Origin: Lineus longissimus | Lineage: Eukaryota > Nemertea > Pilidiophora > Heteronemertea > Lineidae | DNA: 64,000 nt | Direction of reading: 5' to 3' | Assembly: GCF_910592395.1 (NCBI RefSeq) | Contig: NC_088323.1 | Coordinates: forward strand, 3,038,001 to 3,102,000 | In this document: piece by piece, positions 52,807-64,000 of the stretch | Layout: the number at the start of each line of letters is the position of its first letter | Numbering within the stretch: position 1 is the stretch's first letter | The notes under the pieces: generated by a model | What the model saw: only the letters and a program-made list of their open reading frames with translations | Told to the model about the DNA's origin: nothing | The model's database searches: none | Translations under genes and position numbers: made by a program

Positions 52807-54916
52807 CAGGGCATTTGTCCGAAAAATCTCAATTTTGTATCACGAATTTGTTCTATCCCAAAATATGAATATAAGGCCAAATACAAAAACAAGGCAATAT
52901 ATTTTTTTAAGTATGATTTTATTGATATCATGAAATACTTTTTTTGAAAAAAATGTGAAAATTTGTTCTCTCCCAAAATATGAATACGAATGTTCTTAGC
53001 AGTGGACAAATATGAAAATTGCGGACTTATACATAGAAAATACTCGTTACTCATTGGAAGGAACTCTATTTGCATAATATATTACGATGATTACATAAAT
53101 TATCATTAAATTAGTATAAATTATAATCAGTATAATGTTTTTACACTCCCTCAGCTGATGTCACCCCATGTGTGACGTCCATATTAAACAATATCAAAAC
53201 TACTCTAAAGATATTTCATCTGAATAGGAATCTAAAATAAATGTAGCAGTAAGGGGCGATTTTTATAAGCCTTTGTTGATTGTCTTCTTTCAAAGATATA
53301 ACCGTAGTTTGCTGTGGATGTTGGTTGGAAAAGATCATTGCACAAACATTTATTTATTGCAGATTTGTTTTGATTGGTATATACATTATAATAATTGCCG
53401 TTAGTTATGTCGATTTTGCTTTACTTACTGCGAAGTAGCTGTAAATGATAAGATAATACGAGTGAAAAGCCACTGACATCATTCTACAACAACATGTATC
53501 TCAAAATAAGTCTATATCGCACGTTTGCTTCTTGCATAGCATCGTTTTTTATCTATCGTGTGCCCGAGGCCTGCACATCTTTTCCACACTATGGCCTCAT
53601 GGGCCTGCCGTAATAAGAAAAAAAATCTGAAGAGATTTTTGTCATCATGACATGACTTCTCATCAGTGTCCCAAATGACAATTCCAAAGTTGTTACTGTG
53701 AACAAAGATATTTTGGTTCATCGATTTGAACATTTCTCCAATTCAGTGAGGTCGAAGAACTGCACTGCTCCTGCTACAATATCGGAGTCGTGAAGTTTAG
53801 CTTAACCTCATCATTATCACTCCGCCTTGTAGAATCTTTCACCTGTCTGCTCCATTCACTTAATTTGAAAAGTCAAGGACTTAGTGCGCTAGGGGTGTTT
53901 TGGTAATACATTGTCCTTCGTGAGTGTAAGTCACTGTTATATATAGTTCGGGGGGACACCCCCCGCACCCCCCATTTTGGCCTTGCAGCCAGGCAGATTG
54001 TTCACCATTCCTTCCCTCCAGTTTTTAAAAGTAGTTCATATTTGTTTGTTCCAATCATGGCAAATTGGTTCAATGATGCTCGACAGGATAGTATTATTAC
54101 TCTCTCCACAGACCGTAATTTGTTCGTTGTCCGCTAGGGTGCGAAAATTCGGTCATTCATGGAGCTCTGGCCAATTTGCTCGCGCAATCGGCGTTTGGAT
54201 TATGATTATGATTTTGCTTGTGAAACGCTGCTAAATACAAATTATTTTTCTAGTTATGTTGGCATTTTATATCGGGGGTGGTTCAAAAATTTAAATGAAT
54301 TTAATAATTAAATAGCTAGGGCCAACAGCCAACCAACGGCAATCACATATGAGACTCCGAGGAGCTACCTGGTGACGAGTGTGCGAGATGGTTGGTGACG
54401 AGATTAGTAACTACCCCGCAAAATCAGCGCCATTTTGAAATCAAAAGTGCCACAAGAAAAAATCTTTCTTGGTATATGGATTGGATTGACCAAATAAGTA
54501 AAATATTTCCCCACGTGTATAGCTTACGCGCCCCGTCCTAAGGGGAGGGGGGGGGGGGGCGTATTACAGAGACTGGTACTTGACGGCAATTCACTCGTCA
54601 TGAACTCGATTTGGGGACGTAAGCTTCCGGTGTCCGGTCCCTTGTTTCTAACAAAGACGGACAACCTCGAGCCAAGGAATACCAGTATGCTCGGTATTGA
54701 CAGTGCATCCACTGTATGCACGGCTCGCCTCGGGTAAATCAACGAGGCCTCTTCGACCCTCCGCTGCGCGGCGGATAGGGTCGAGGTTAGCTGGACTATC
54801 CGCCTCGTTATTAGTTGTTTCTAGTGGCTATGACTGTGGTGAGATATTTAGCACATTTTGATTGCGAAGGTATCACTACTTCTGATGATATCTACGTCCC
54901 CCAGCCATCCCTAGCC

Positions 54917-54922
54917 TTTATT
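54917..54922 (-). promoter_or_regulatory. Poly(A) signal AATAAA for the NeuroD gene
   Basis: AATAAA on the minus strand, 60 nt past the NeuroD stop codon. Confidence 0.4.
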
Positions 54923-54981
54923 TTCCCTTCAGCAGAATGTCCTGTAGAGTCTAATGGAGCACTGGACGCGTCATCAGTGCG

Positions 54982-56172
54982 TCATAATGCGTCATCAAAA
55001 AAGTTCGCAGAAGCTGGAAGCAGCGGCAGTTCGTTTTCAATGACATTGTTTGAAGCAAAACTGTCCAGGTTTTCAAGAAGGATTTCTTCAGCACCTGCTT
55101 CCATCATGCCATCGTTTATGTGGTTGCCATAGTGAGGCGCATGCGCATGATCAACTTTATGCATGAACATTTCGTTTTTCATGTGACTAGAAAAGTATGA
55201 GAAATTTGAAGTTGTCATTGTTCCTGTAGGAAGATCTGCTTCGCGGTTGTCTGCATGAAGTGGGCTCGTGTTTCTAAGGAAACTATTGTTCATGTTTGAT
55301 GTATACTGCATGACGTTTGTGTTGGCGTCATGGCCGCCTGATGACGTAATATTGAGGAAGTGCATAGGCTGCGTACATGGTGGGTCAGAAAGCAAAGGTT
55401 GCTGATTAGAACTTTGCATCCCATAGCCTTGGAGGGGCATGATGGAGGGAAAACTGATCGGCGATATACCGGGGCCTTGTCCGAGTTGGCACATGCTGAA
55501 CTGATTCATGTAAGGCTTCCCCAGCTGGTTCTCTGGAAGTAAAGTCCGCGGGTTTAACTGCAAACAACCCGCAACCAAGTTCATAGTGTTCTGCGACAAC
55601 CCGCGGGAGAGCGACTTCGCGAATGACACGCCATCAGGTTTGATACCTTGCTTCAGAATCTCCGACATTGAACAAATATAATTACTGGCAAGACGCAACG
55701 TTTCTATTTTTGAAAGTTTTTGGGTTTTGGAATAGCACGGGACATGCTTTCGTAAAACGTCCAGAGCTTCGTTGAGACCGTGCATGCGATTCCGTTCCCG
55801 AGCATTCGCCTTCGTGCGCCTGACCTTTAGTTTTTGAACTCGCGCTTTCGTCATTCGTTTCTTTTTTGGTCCGCGTTTTTTAGGCACCCTCGGTTCGTTC
55901 GGATCCTGCTTTTCGTCATCCTTACGCCGACCACGTTTCCGTTTCCTCCCGGGTACCGGCTTTTTATCCGAGCCATCACTCTCTGTAATGAAGTCCGGAT
56001 CGTCGTCATCCTCTGAGAGTTCTTCATCGTCCCCGCTGTTGCGCTCTTGCATTTCAGCATCATCAAGGTCAAGTTCAAGGTCATCATCCGTTCTCTCCTT
56101 CTCAAGGTCAAGGTCACTTTGGCCACCATCTTCGAGTTCTATCGGTTCCTCCATCGGTGTTTTAGTTGGCAT
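54982..56172 (-). CDS. NEUROD: NeuroD-family bHLH transcription factor
   Basis: Nuclear proneural/neuronal-differentiation factor that binds E-boxes as a heterodimer with E proteins. A single 396-residue open frame without introns, as in other NeuroD genes. N-terminal 70 residues are strongly acidic, followed by basic stretches ([10 protein letters not shown] near 75-84, [20 protein letters not shown]). The bHLH spans about 118-173. Its basic region [15 protein letters not shown] (from 123) has the Ala and Gly that separate NeuroD from neurogenin (NN...HNLN). Helix 2 is [15 protein letters not shown]. The NeuroD-specific domain follows ([13 protein letters not shown]...[13 protein letters not shown], to about 210). 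The rest is a Ser/Asn/Met-rich region likely to be activating. The start is the ATG at 56172, just after a good splice acceptor. Whether it is NeuroD1-, 2- or 6-like cannot apply outside vertebrates. Confidence 0.95.
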   Translation of the reverse strand: MPTKTPMEEPIELEDGGQSDLDLEKERTDDDLELDLDDAEMQERNSGDDEELSEDDDDPDFITESDGSDKKPVPGRKRKRGRRKDDEKQDPNEPRVPKKRGPKKKRMTKARVQKLKVRRTKANARERNRMHGLNEALDVLRKHVPCYSKTQKLSKIETLRLASNYICSMSEILKQGIKPDGVSFAKSLSRGLSQNTMNLVAGCLQLNPRTLLPENQLGKPYMNQFSMCQLGQGPGISPISFPSIMPLQGYGMQSSNQQPLLSDPPCTQPMHFLNITSSGGHDANTNVMQYTSNMNNSFLRNTSPLHADNREADLPTGTMTTSNFSYFSSHMKNEMFMHKVDHAHAPHYGNHINDGMMEAGAEEILLENLDSFASNNVIENELPLLPASANFFDDAL

Positions 56173-56182
56173 TATAACAACA

Positions 56183-56195
56183 CTGAAATATACAA
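56183..56195 (-). promoter_or_regulatory. Splice acceptor just upstream of the NeuroD start codon
   Basis: The minus strand reads TTTGTATATTTCAG about 10 nt before the ATG. Vertebrate NeuroD genes have a non-coding first exon and one coding exon, so a 5' UTR intron is likely here too. The donor and the promoter were not located. Confidence 0.5.
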
Positions 56196-56334
56196 ATGAG
56201 AACAGCTATAAGTCAAATAAAAAATCTCGGGTAGTGACGATCATACATTCAAATAATTGGCTCTGCAAACGAAAAAGCTAATCGAAAACCAAGTCTGTAG
56301 TTTTAGTTAACAACCATCTGACAAGAAAGTCCTG

Positions 56335-56346
56335 CCTTTGATTGGA
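56335..56346. promoter_or_regulatory. TCF/LEF-like site next to a CCAAT box, upstream of NeuroD
   Basis: CCTTTGATTGGA contains CTTTGAT (TCF/LEF core) overlapping ATTGG (CCAAT on the minus strand), 165-175 bp before the start codon. Homeodomain-type TTAATTA words lie at 56547-56560 and 56589-56596. Short motifs only; regulatory use is inference. Confidence 0.25.
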
Positions 56347-57997
56347 TAACTCCTTGTCAGACATGTCAGAACAAACTTCCAAATATCTGTTTTCATGACC
56401 ACACTATACGTGAGTATAACCTGTATGCATTAGGACGCTGCACCCGTGATGAATACTTCGACAGATGTGCCTTTTTGTTCCGACGTCGACTCCGGACAAA
56501 ACATCTATGCTGTCCACAATGTGACTGGGTTCGGGCGATGAATATATTAATTATTATGCACCCCCTCAGATTAAACGACTCGCTGGTCTTAATTAGTAAA
56601 TTATAGTGTTGTTGCTCAACCTGAAAGAGAGATATCCCGATCGTTGGCAGTCATAAAATCTCACATGTTTTACTGGTGGTGAGCGAGTGAAGCAAGGCAA
56701 CGCCAGCCATCAACGATACATGTGAGAAGTAAAATAAGTTCAATTTATAATTTATAAATCTTTTAAAGGTTTTGAGAACACCTCATACTGGCTTACTGTC
56801 GGACTTACGCCACAATATTTGTCACACCCTAATCTTTATAGTCTGTAGAAAGAGGAAAGACGCAGTATCCCAGGTAGACCTGCGTGAGGACACCCAAGCC
56901 AGTTGTCGGACTCCTATCACTGATAGATATGCCAAGTTTACGTAGCGGTTTGTCTTCTTATTAAAAAACCCAACAATTCACAATAGATAAAGCTGTGACG
57001 AAGAAATAAACAATGCAAAAATGCTGCGTCCCGAAAATAATTCTTTAATTCATTGAGTGTTTCACGCTCGGAAAGACACCACCTTCATAATCAAATCAAG
57101 GCATGAATTCGTGTTTCTCGAAAGTTCGTGAGATAATGATCAAATGTCTGATGAAGATAGCTCTGTAGCACGAGCTGGTATGACATGTCTGCAGGGGATG
57201 GAGTAATCCAATAGTCAACACGGCGTCGACAACTCCCGCGAGACCGGGCGAGATATATCTTTTGTCTTCTGTGTTTCGACGCTCTGGGATGTCACCTCTG
57301 TCAATTGCCTTTGTACATGAAACATTGGGACATACTTCTGTTCAAGTAGCCTAATGCAATTTTCGAAGACTGGTATGCCACAGAGAATGATTGTGATAGG
57401 CTGCTGACAAAATCCGAAGTACCAGAGTATATTTTGGTGAAGTTGCTTTTCACGTCTTAGTTACGTCTAAACAGGCTTGGATTGCAATAGCAAAACCAGA
57501 TGTTGACAAAAACAGCAACACCAGATGAACCCCAGAAAGCGGTACTTCCCGGTGATATATACTGCAAATAGTTGAGGAGAAACTGTGCGACGCAGATACC
57601 CTCCTAATAGAGCAATATTCTTGACAGTCTAATGCAGCTTTATTGCAACTAGTTTATGAGAAACTGCATGACACGATTCCTGATCCAATTCTATTCTTGA
57701 GTGTCTAATGCAGTTTTATCACATCCGAGCTCAGTCACTCGTTTCATCAAATGATAATCAAACAGCAGTCACTTAAACTGGTTACTTCGTCATATTCGTC
57801 TCTGAATCACTTCTTTTATCTTAATCTGGTGACAGGATCTCAATAAAACCACTTCTCAGTGCACTCAGCTCGTCGGTTCTTATCGGATGCAGGTGTAGCC
57901 CGACCATGCTGAGAGCGGCACATGATCCCGGCGTGATGCCTTCTGGGAAGCATTTTTTAGAATGAAACTCTAGTGAAGTTATTTCTGAAGAGCAAGC

Positions 57998-58112
57998 TAC
58001 ATACAATTCATGATGTCACTTACTCTCGTGTCATGTCATGTCATGTTTTCAAGCCTAAGTCAGTTAACAAACATGCTCATGACAAGTGACCATCTGAATC
58101 CTATGTAAACGA
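57998..58112. repeat. GTCACTTGT-family repeat
   Basis: Left end ACAATTCATGATGTCACTT, middle AAGTCAGTTAACAAACATGC, right end TGACAAGTGACCATCTGAAT then CCTATGTAAACG. The two ends are inverted copies of each other. Confidence 0.6.
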
Positions 58113-61100
58113 AAGTTTATAAAGCATGACATGAGCATGAGAGCTGGGAGGTAAATTGATGTACTTAGCTGCTATAAATATTGATAAGATGGCAAAATAT
58201 ATATATTGGCTTCTATTGATGCGGAACAAAAGGTTTTCTTAGAGAGTCGCATCATCATGAACGAAAGGTGCGTTCGTGATACTTAACGATGGCTCATGAT
58301 ATAAAGTTCTGCAGGAGAAACCAGAAAGAATGCGGAAGTCAAATTCGTGCAACGGGTCCCGTGCCAGAGGTCATGGTTTGCCAAAAAGCGTGCCAGATGG
58401 CCGCTCGTGCACTCGCGTGCCCACAATACGTTTATTTCAAGCTAATTAAGGCCAACGCTGATGAGCCCCGCCACACATATCAGATATTTTTCTGAAAGGG
58501 AAGCCCGAAGTCAATGCATTGTTTGGTAACAAAAGCAGCCATCTTGGAGGCTGGCTAGCATTGTTAGCTCAATTAGCCTGGTTGGTGACGAGACAAGTGA
58601 TGCGGTGATTGACTTCCGAGGGTGTGTCTTTGTCTCATTGTTGGTTACTTTATTCTGTGACACGAGAGGAGAGTGGTTGTCTTAATGGATCGGCTCGTGA
58701 AAACGAAGAGTGAAGCATAAACAAACCTTAGTTGATTACGAAGCTTAAAACATAATCTGTTTTGGGTTATTTTGGAATACACTGTATATACTTTCCTGAC
58801 ATGATTTTTGGCAACCTAGATATAAGGCCAAATATAAAGCTAGCATCCCAACAGTATCGGCAAATACCCCAACATTACTTTTCGCACGATACCACTGTGA
58901 CTACCAATGATACATGACCCGAGTTTGACATCTTTGTCCGGTTCCAAACATACCAGAGAACATTCATTCAGGCGGCCTAACCCCTCTAAACTCCACAAAT
59001 AGAATAACAAAATAAATATTAATGGTGTTTAATGAAAACTCATAAAAATTAATGGCCTTGAATAATAACCTCTACCCACATAGAAAAATCCTGCAGAGGT
59101 GCGTAGCTTTGTTTTTGTGTGGTATAGCCCCGTCACTGCAGTCAGGACCCCCACCCCTGCGGCATTCCATCTGCCGGGGTAAGGCCCCTTAACCGGATGC
59201 GCACCTTTCATTGTCTATGGAGAAAGGGACGGAGGTTTCCTTACCCCAAATCTGATTTGGGGTAAGGAGGGGATGAGGAAACTTAAATTTGGGATGTGTG
59301 GAATTTTTAGATTATTTACACCCTTGGGACAACACGTGGAGGTGGGTACAAGGGTTCGTTCTGTTCAAAATGATAGCTCAGTGTACATTGTTTATCAAGT
59401 CTGGAACTTTGACACACTGAGGGTAAAGGTTTACATATAGGGTAAAGGCTAAATGGCATATATAGGCCAAAGATTGTTTTCTTACTGTAAGCTCTCCATG
59501 CAGGCCTAATAGCCAATCAAATAAGCGTACCCCGGGAGGCCCATGCCCTGTAGGAACAATACCAATATGGCTCCTTATATAGTGCAAACCTACAGTTTCA
59601 CCATTATTCTTCATTTCTAAACCTTATTTACACTTTTGATAATCAAATAGTTTTGTGTGCTCTTGAGAGAAGGTGATTTATTCAAAGCAGATGATTTGTT
59701 GAATGACAATACGCTTCACGCGCTTGGATACAGCCGCTTATAAAGCGTTTAAGAAAAATGAGAACAATCGTTAGTTTCGCTTTAGCTCACGACTGATTTT
59801 ATTTATATTTTATGCTTCTGTCAGCGACAAAACTCAAAAAGGGCAGCTGGATTTCAAGGGGCCAATAATGACCCCTTGATATTTATGTCAGAGACGTGAT
59901 TAGGGCAGCTGCTTTCCCATGGTCAGCGGAAAAGTAGTACGCTAATTATGCCCTGTGTTTTGCTGGTGGCACGTGCGGTGCGTTGCGCGCCTTGAAAACA
60001 AGAATCCGGGGCGATGTCGCAGGGGTTTCTGAGGATCGATCGCCTCGAGAAATGGCGTCAGCGTCCGAAGACCCTAATCAATTCGTTGGGGTTGTTGGAC
60101 GTCGAGGGAACTCTGTCTATGGGGTGCTGCGATCAAAAGAAACCGGAAGAACATGGCCGCTGGCGGAACGAAATGACCCAACTTAGCACGTGCTGTAGTC
60201 CGCCTTTCAGAGACACCTCTACCCTTCACACCACCCACTTCATTGAAGTCGGAATTCAAAATTGACCAACACAAATCCGAGCTGCCCTCATTCACAATAT
60301 CTTTCACATCGGCCATTTGGATGTTTGACCAAAATAAGTGGCCACACCAGGTGATAAGTATGACCGTTGGCTTCCCAGGGATGTCTGGTCCCAGGACAAG
60401 GGTCAACCCTTTCATTAGGGGGAGAAAGGACCAGGGAGGTCGTGTATTACTGGACGACCCTGCAAGCATATAGAAATGGAGAGGATCTGCAGAGCTACTG
60501 TGGGAATGGATTTGGTTATGATGAGGGTATGTTGATTGGAACTTCTTCATCCATCATTCTCTTCTCAGAACGGACACTAAATCACCCTAGATAAGATAGT
60601 ACATTGATACCTTGGCAGTAAAACGTTAGTGAAATTTGATATGTTCAATTTTCTGAAAAGCTCTCAATATATCCCCTGTTCTCAAATGGTTAACTGAACC
60701 CTGTCGCAGGCAGGGAGGGCCCAGGCAGGTGCACCCTGTTCACCCACCATTCTCTTCTTCGACTGGGCATCAACTCAACCAAGAATATCATTGAATAAAC
60801 TGAATATGGAATAAGAAAATAGCGAGAAAGATTCGGCGAGTAGGCGGACCAGAGTGGCCATGAATCAGTCGAGGACTGATTGTCTCCCCGACCTTGTTCA
60901 AGGAGAACAATCCGAATGGTAATTGGAGAGTTTTGTAAAGGTCATGGGGGTCAGGGCTGAAGTTAAAGGAAGGACTAATCTTTGCCCTCATATTGTTTGA
61001 AATAATGATCGACTTTGATGTTTGACGTCAAAAATATGGAAGGAATTCACAATGTCTGAGTATGGTTGGGGTGAGGAAGTGCTACCCGGCCGTGACAGAA

Positions 61101-61237
61101 AAATGTCTTGAAAAATGCTATGGATACTTCTTTTGGACTGCCAATAGTATTTCGCATCGAAGTGTTTTCCTCTTCTCTATCGAGAAACGATAACAAAGGC
61201 ACTTATTGCATTCAAACCAACACACAGGGAAGATTTA

Positions 61238-61409
61238 CATACGATTTAAGTTGTCGCTTGTCATGGTTACCTCTCACATATCACTTGTAACGAGCATATT
61301 CGAATTGAACTAAGTTCAAATGACATTTGAGTGAAATGTGACATCGTGAATCTAATGTAGCCCGCCCTGCGGAATGACTTCGTGACAATGTTAACTCTAT
61401 GTAAACCTA
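61238..61409. repeat. GTCACTTGT-family repeat
   Basis: Starts ATACGATTTAAGTTGTCGCTTGTCATG and ends TGACAATGTTAACTCTATGTAAACC; contains the AGCCCGCCCTGCGGAATGACTT segment. Confidence 0.55.
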
Positions 61410-62337
61410 GTCTCATATGACATTTTAGATAATCGAATATTTAACACAGGGGAAGGGAATGATATAACTTAAAAGTGTTCCATCCAATCATTTAGTCACA
61501 ATTCCCTGCGCGAATCATTCGCGCTAAGGAAAGGGAGAAATCTTCGAAGTCGATATAAGAAGGGGACAACACCCGCTGAATATTTCCTCGGGGTCACGAA
61601 ACCTGCCTTCACCCGACTACAAACTTTCACTGACAGTGATGAACGACCATGACTGTTGCCGTTGGATATGATTATAATTGGTAACCAATTTACCTCTATC
61701 ACCAAAGAATGGAAATTATCATCAATTCTTATGTTGTTACATGCACCTTCGTGTTTTCAGAGTGATACTGCACTATCTATGCCCCGGTAATTGCCGAAGC
61801 ACCAGCTCATGAAAGCAGCAATTGTTATGCATTGTCAGTGTGCCAGTTGACCGGCCACATCCCGTAGCCCAATATTACAAAATAATTGTCATCATCACAA
61901 TGTCACACTCAAATAAGCATCCAATGATTTTTTGAGCATGGACACGCCCGAGAGGATCTAATTGGACGCACGCACGAGAGCCCGTGAGATGCTCGCGCGA
62001 CCATTGTTGCGCGCGTGGCGTCATGGCATGGCAGAAAACACACCATATGGTCAAACTGATCAACAATGTTCGACTAGTTCGGCGTTGTTCATTCTGCCGT
62101 AACTTGCTTTCTGACATGGGAAGCGGGTTTTTTCCGAGTCCGATCGGATCGCGGCCAACTCAGAGAGAAAACTGAAGTTTTGTTGGCCACAACAGCATCT
62201 CGTTATAAGGAAAAGGTGCATATGCATTCCACGAGTGCTGAATCATGATACCTTCTTGACCCTTATAACTATTGGTCGGTCAATCAAGACACGATGATTC
62301 ACCCATAGGGCCGCGATTATATGGATTCCACGTTTTC

Positions 62338-62515
62338 ATATTTAACGTGTCACAGTTCACGTTTTACGGGTGACATGAAAAACGAACAAGTCGTTTCCAA
62401 AGAGCGGGCTAAATACGATTCAGGTGGTCACTTTTCACCCTCACGTCGTGTTTTCAAACCTGTCAGTTAACTCGTGACAAGTAAATCATGACAAGTGACA
62501 ACGTAAACCTTATAA
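62338..62515. repeat. GTCACTTGT-family repeat
   Basis: Contains GTCGTTTCCAAAGAGCGGGCT (reverse complement of the AGCCCGCTCTTTGGAAATGAC segment of the copy at 63755) and ends ATGACAAGTGACAACGTAAACC. Confidence 0.55.
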
Positions 62516-63754
62516 CTCCGGCTGTATATGTGAACAAGCACTAGCCAGCCCAACAGGTGGTCCATTGATCACATATTCAAAAAACCCGGATCAGCTTTTG
62601 ACACCCAGAAGCTGCGAAAATTTGCCAAAACGACCGAATACGTTGTGCCTTGTGTGCGCACCTTTTGTAGTACCGCACGATACTCAGTTGTTGACAACTC
62701 ATCGACGGTAAAACCAGGAGGCAGTCACGGTTACCGTTGTCCCTCTAGCGTAACTTTGGTCATTCTCAAAGGTTTGCCAATCATCATGATAATAGCCTGC
62801 GCAATATTTTGTCATACCTTTGGCTAATTACAAACTGTCGCGTCACTTTCTTTGGTGAACCCTTCGTCCGTAGCATTACGAAGCCTGCTGAGCCACCCAT
62901 GAGACTGTTACAACTGTTTAGTCAACCATAAAGCTTTTTAATATGTATCCTTTCGTCCTACTGTATCATTATCCAATTATACACTTATGTAATTGGTTCG
63001 AAGATTTGAAAGGATGTGCCTATGTTGCTATCGCAATGAGGAATGGGTCACGCAAGGGACACGTCAGTTAAATGCATTTTGGATATTGTGCATCATTCTT
63101 CAGCCTCATTCAACGGGACCCTTTGAGCTTGTTAGTATATATAATTCAAATACATCAAGTCTTGCGTCATGTGGCTACTGTTGTTATAAAAATTCTGCAA
63201 TGTCACATCTAATGAAACTTCACGAACAAACCTAGCATGACATTCTAGTTCAACTCCCCACAGTACCAAGGTTGTCACAAAGTCAGAAAGCAAATGTTTC
63301 ATACACTGCCGAAAGGATCAAATGTCAGGTGACCCTTGGGCCAGGTGGAAGGGGAAATACCTCAGTTCCGTCCTTAAGAAAGAGAAGTATCGGTTGACGT
63401 CGAAAATAGCATCACTTAATGCATTTGAAATAATGCCATTCCTAGACCGCGGTCGCCACGCGCAGAGGGAGACTTAAGTGGTCTTGGCGCGTGCCCCCGA
63501 CACGGGTAGAGCACGCGAGCACGTCTGCGGATGGTGGCGGCACTTCAGGTATGGGTTAGATGTAGCAAATATAATTCAACGGTTAAATATTGTATCGCAC
63601 TCAGATTTCCGCCTTGGATGCTAGTAGATTTATTGGGAGATTTGTCAACATAGAGATGAGGCGTCAGACCAATGAACCATTTCGTGTTTAGCCCCTAGAG
63701 AAAAATATGTTGAATATCAATCTTGTTCAGTGCTCATCAGGACGACATGCATAA

Positions 63755-63916
63755 GGGCCAGGTTTACATAAGATTCACGTTGTCACTTGTCATGTTTGTA
63801 TGACATGAGGGTGAAAAGTGACATCCTAAACTCTATGTAGCCCGCTCTTTGGAAATGACTTGTACGCTCTTAAAGTGATACGTTACAAGTGACAGCGTTA
63901 ACTCTAAATGCAATTC
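63755..63916. repeat. GTCACTTGT-family TIR repeat (reference copy)
   Basis: Begins GGTTTACATAAGATTCACGT, TGTCACTTGTCATG and ends TACAAGTGACAGCGTTAACT. The two ends are inverted, as in a MITE. A central AGCCCGCTCTTTGGAAATGAC is shared by several copies. At least nine copies are spread over this window in introns and intergenic DNA, and none codes for protein. Confidence 0.6.
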
Positions 63917-64000
63917 TAGTCTGATGAGAGGAATGCGTCTTGTACTCTGTTCGTCATATCGACGCTCAAACAGTTGACGCAGCTACCATTGTTTTTTTCT

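Larger units (their letters stand above)
52312..54981. other. Intergenic region between the GalNAc-transferase and NeuroD genes
   Basis: No gene recognised. It should hold the GalNAc-transferase promoter, but no clear core element could be assigned. Notable low-complexity sites: a GGGGGG/CCCCCC self-complementary cluster at about 53950-53980, and an almost pure G run at 54541-54560. The open frame 53977-54234 has no family resemblance. Confidence 0.4.
56347..64000. other. NeuroD upstream intergenic region; no gene recognised
   Basis: About 7.6 kb with only short open frames. The longest, 60074-60550 on the minus strand (158 residues), shows no family resemblance. The stretch contains four copies of the GTCACTTGT repeat. 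It may hold NeuroD enhancers or a distal first exon, which sequence alone does not reveal. Confidence 0.45.

Noticed and set aside
53977-54234. 85-residue plus-strand open frame next to a GC-rich hairpin
   Set aside because: No domain, no neighbouring exons; the hairpin-rich context suggests repeat DNA.
60074-60550. 158-residue minus-strand open frame
   Set aside because: No recognisable domain, no splice support, and a plus-strand frame overlaps it. Likely chance.

Overview
This window is animal nuclear DNA. Genes are split by many introns with GT-AG borders, coding density is low, and transposon-like repeats are frequent. The gene set and the abundance of short palindromic words such as ACATGTA and AGGCCTA fit a non-vertebrate metazoan, probably marine (echinoderm, hemichordate or lophotrochozoan). 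That assignment is inference and I cannot name a species.

Layout, left to right. 1-2.75 kb: no firm gene; a diverged ~186-bp tandem repeat and a purine-rich minisatellite. 2.78-8.96 kb (+): complete 16-exon gene for the DEAD-box RNA helicase DDX42. 10.5-19.9 kb (-): complete 12-exon gene for a class B1 (secretin-family) peptide-hormone receptor, tail to tail with DDX42 and with two copies of an AT-rich foldback element in its introns. 21.6-35.1 kb: tandem array of 16 monomers of ~847 bp, each with a tRNA-derived Pol III-like unit on the minus strand; its internal order shows a multi-monomer duplication. 36.4-45.9 kb (-): a ~4.9-5.0 kb block in tandem, carrying two intact seven-exon SLC29 transporter genes of ENT4/PMAT type, each followed by remnants of a class A GPCR. 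47.4-52.3 kb (-): complete polypeptide GalNAc-transferase gene (signal anchor, GT27 catalytic domain, ricin-type lectin domain) whose exon 4 exists in two tandem versions separated by only 50 nt. 55.0-56.2 kb (-): single-coding-exon NeuroD-type bHLH factor. 56.2-64 kb: no gene recognised; several copies of a TIR repeat family.

Exon borders were set by hand, by matching splice signals to family conservation. In all five multi-exon genes the summed exon lengths are multiples of three and all phases agree, which is strong internal support. The genes do not form one pathway. DDX42 is housekeeping; the receptor, the monoamine-type transporters and NeuroD are typical of nervous or endocrine tissue, but I see no direct evidence of co-regulation. 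The most notable items are the candidate mutually exclusive exon pair in the GalNAc-transferase and the tRNA-like tandem array.
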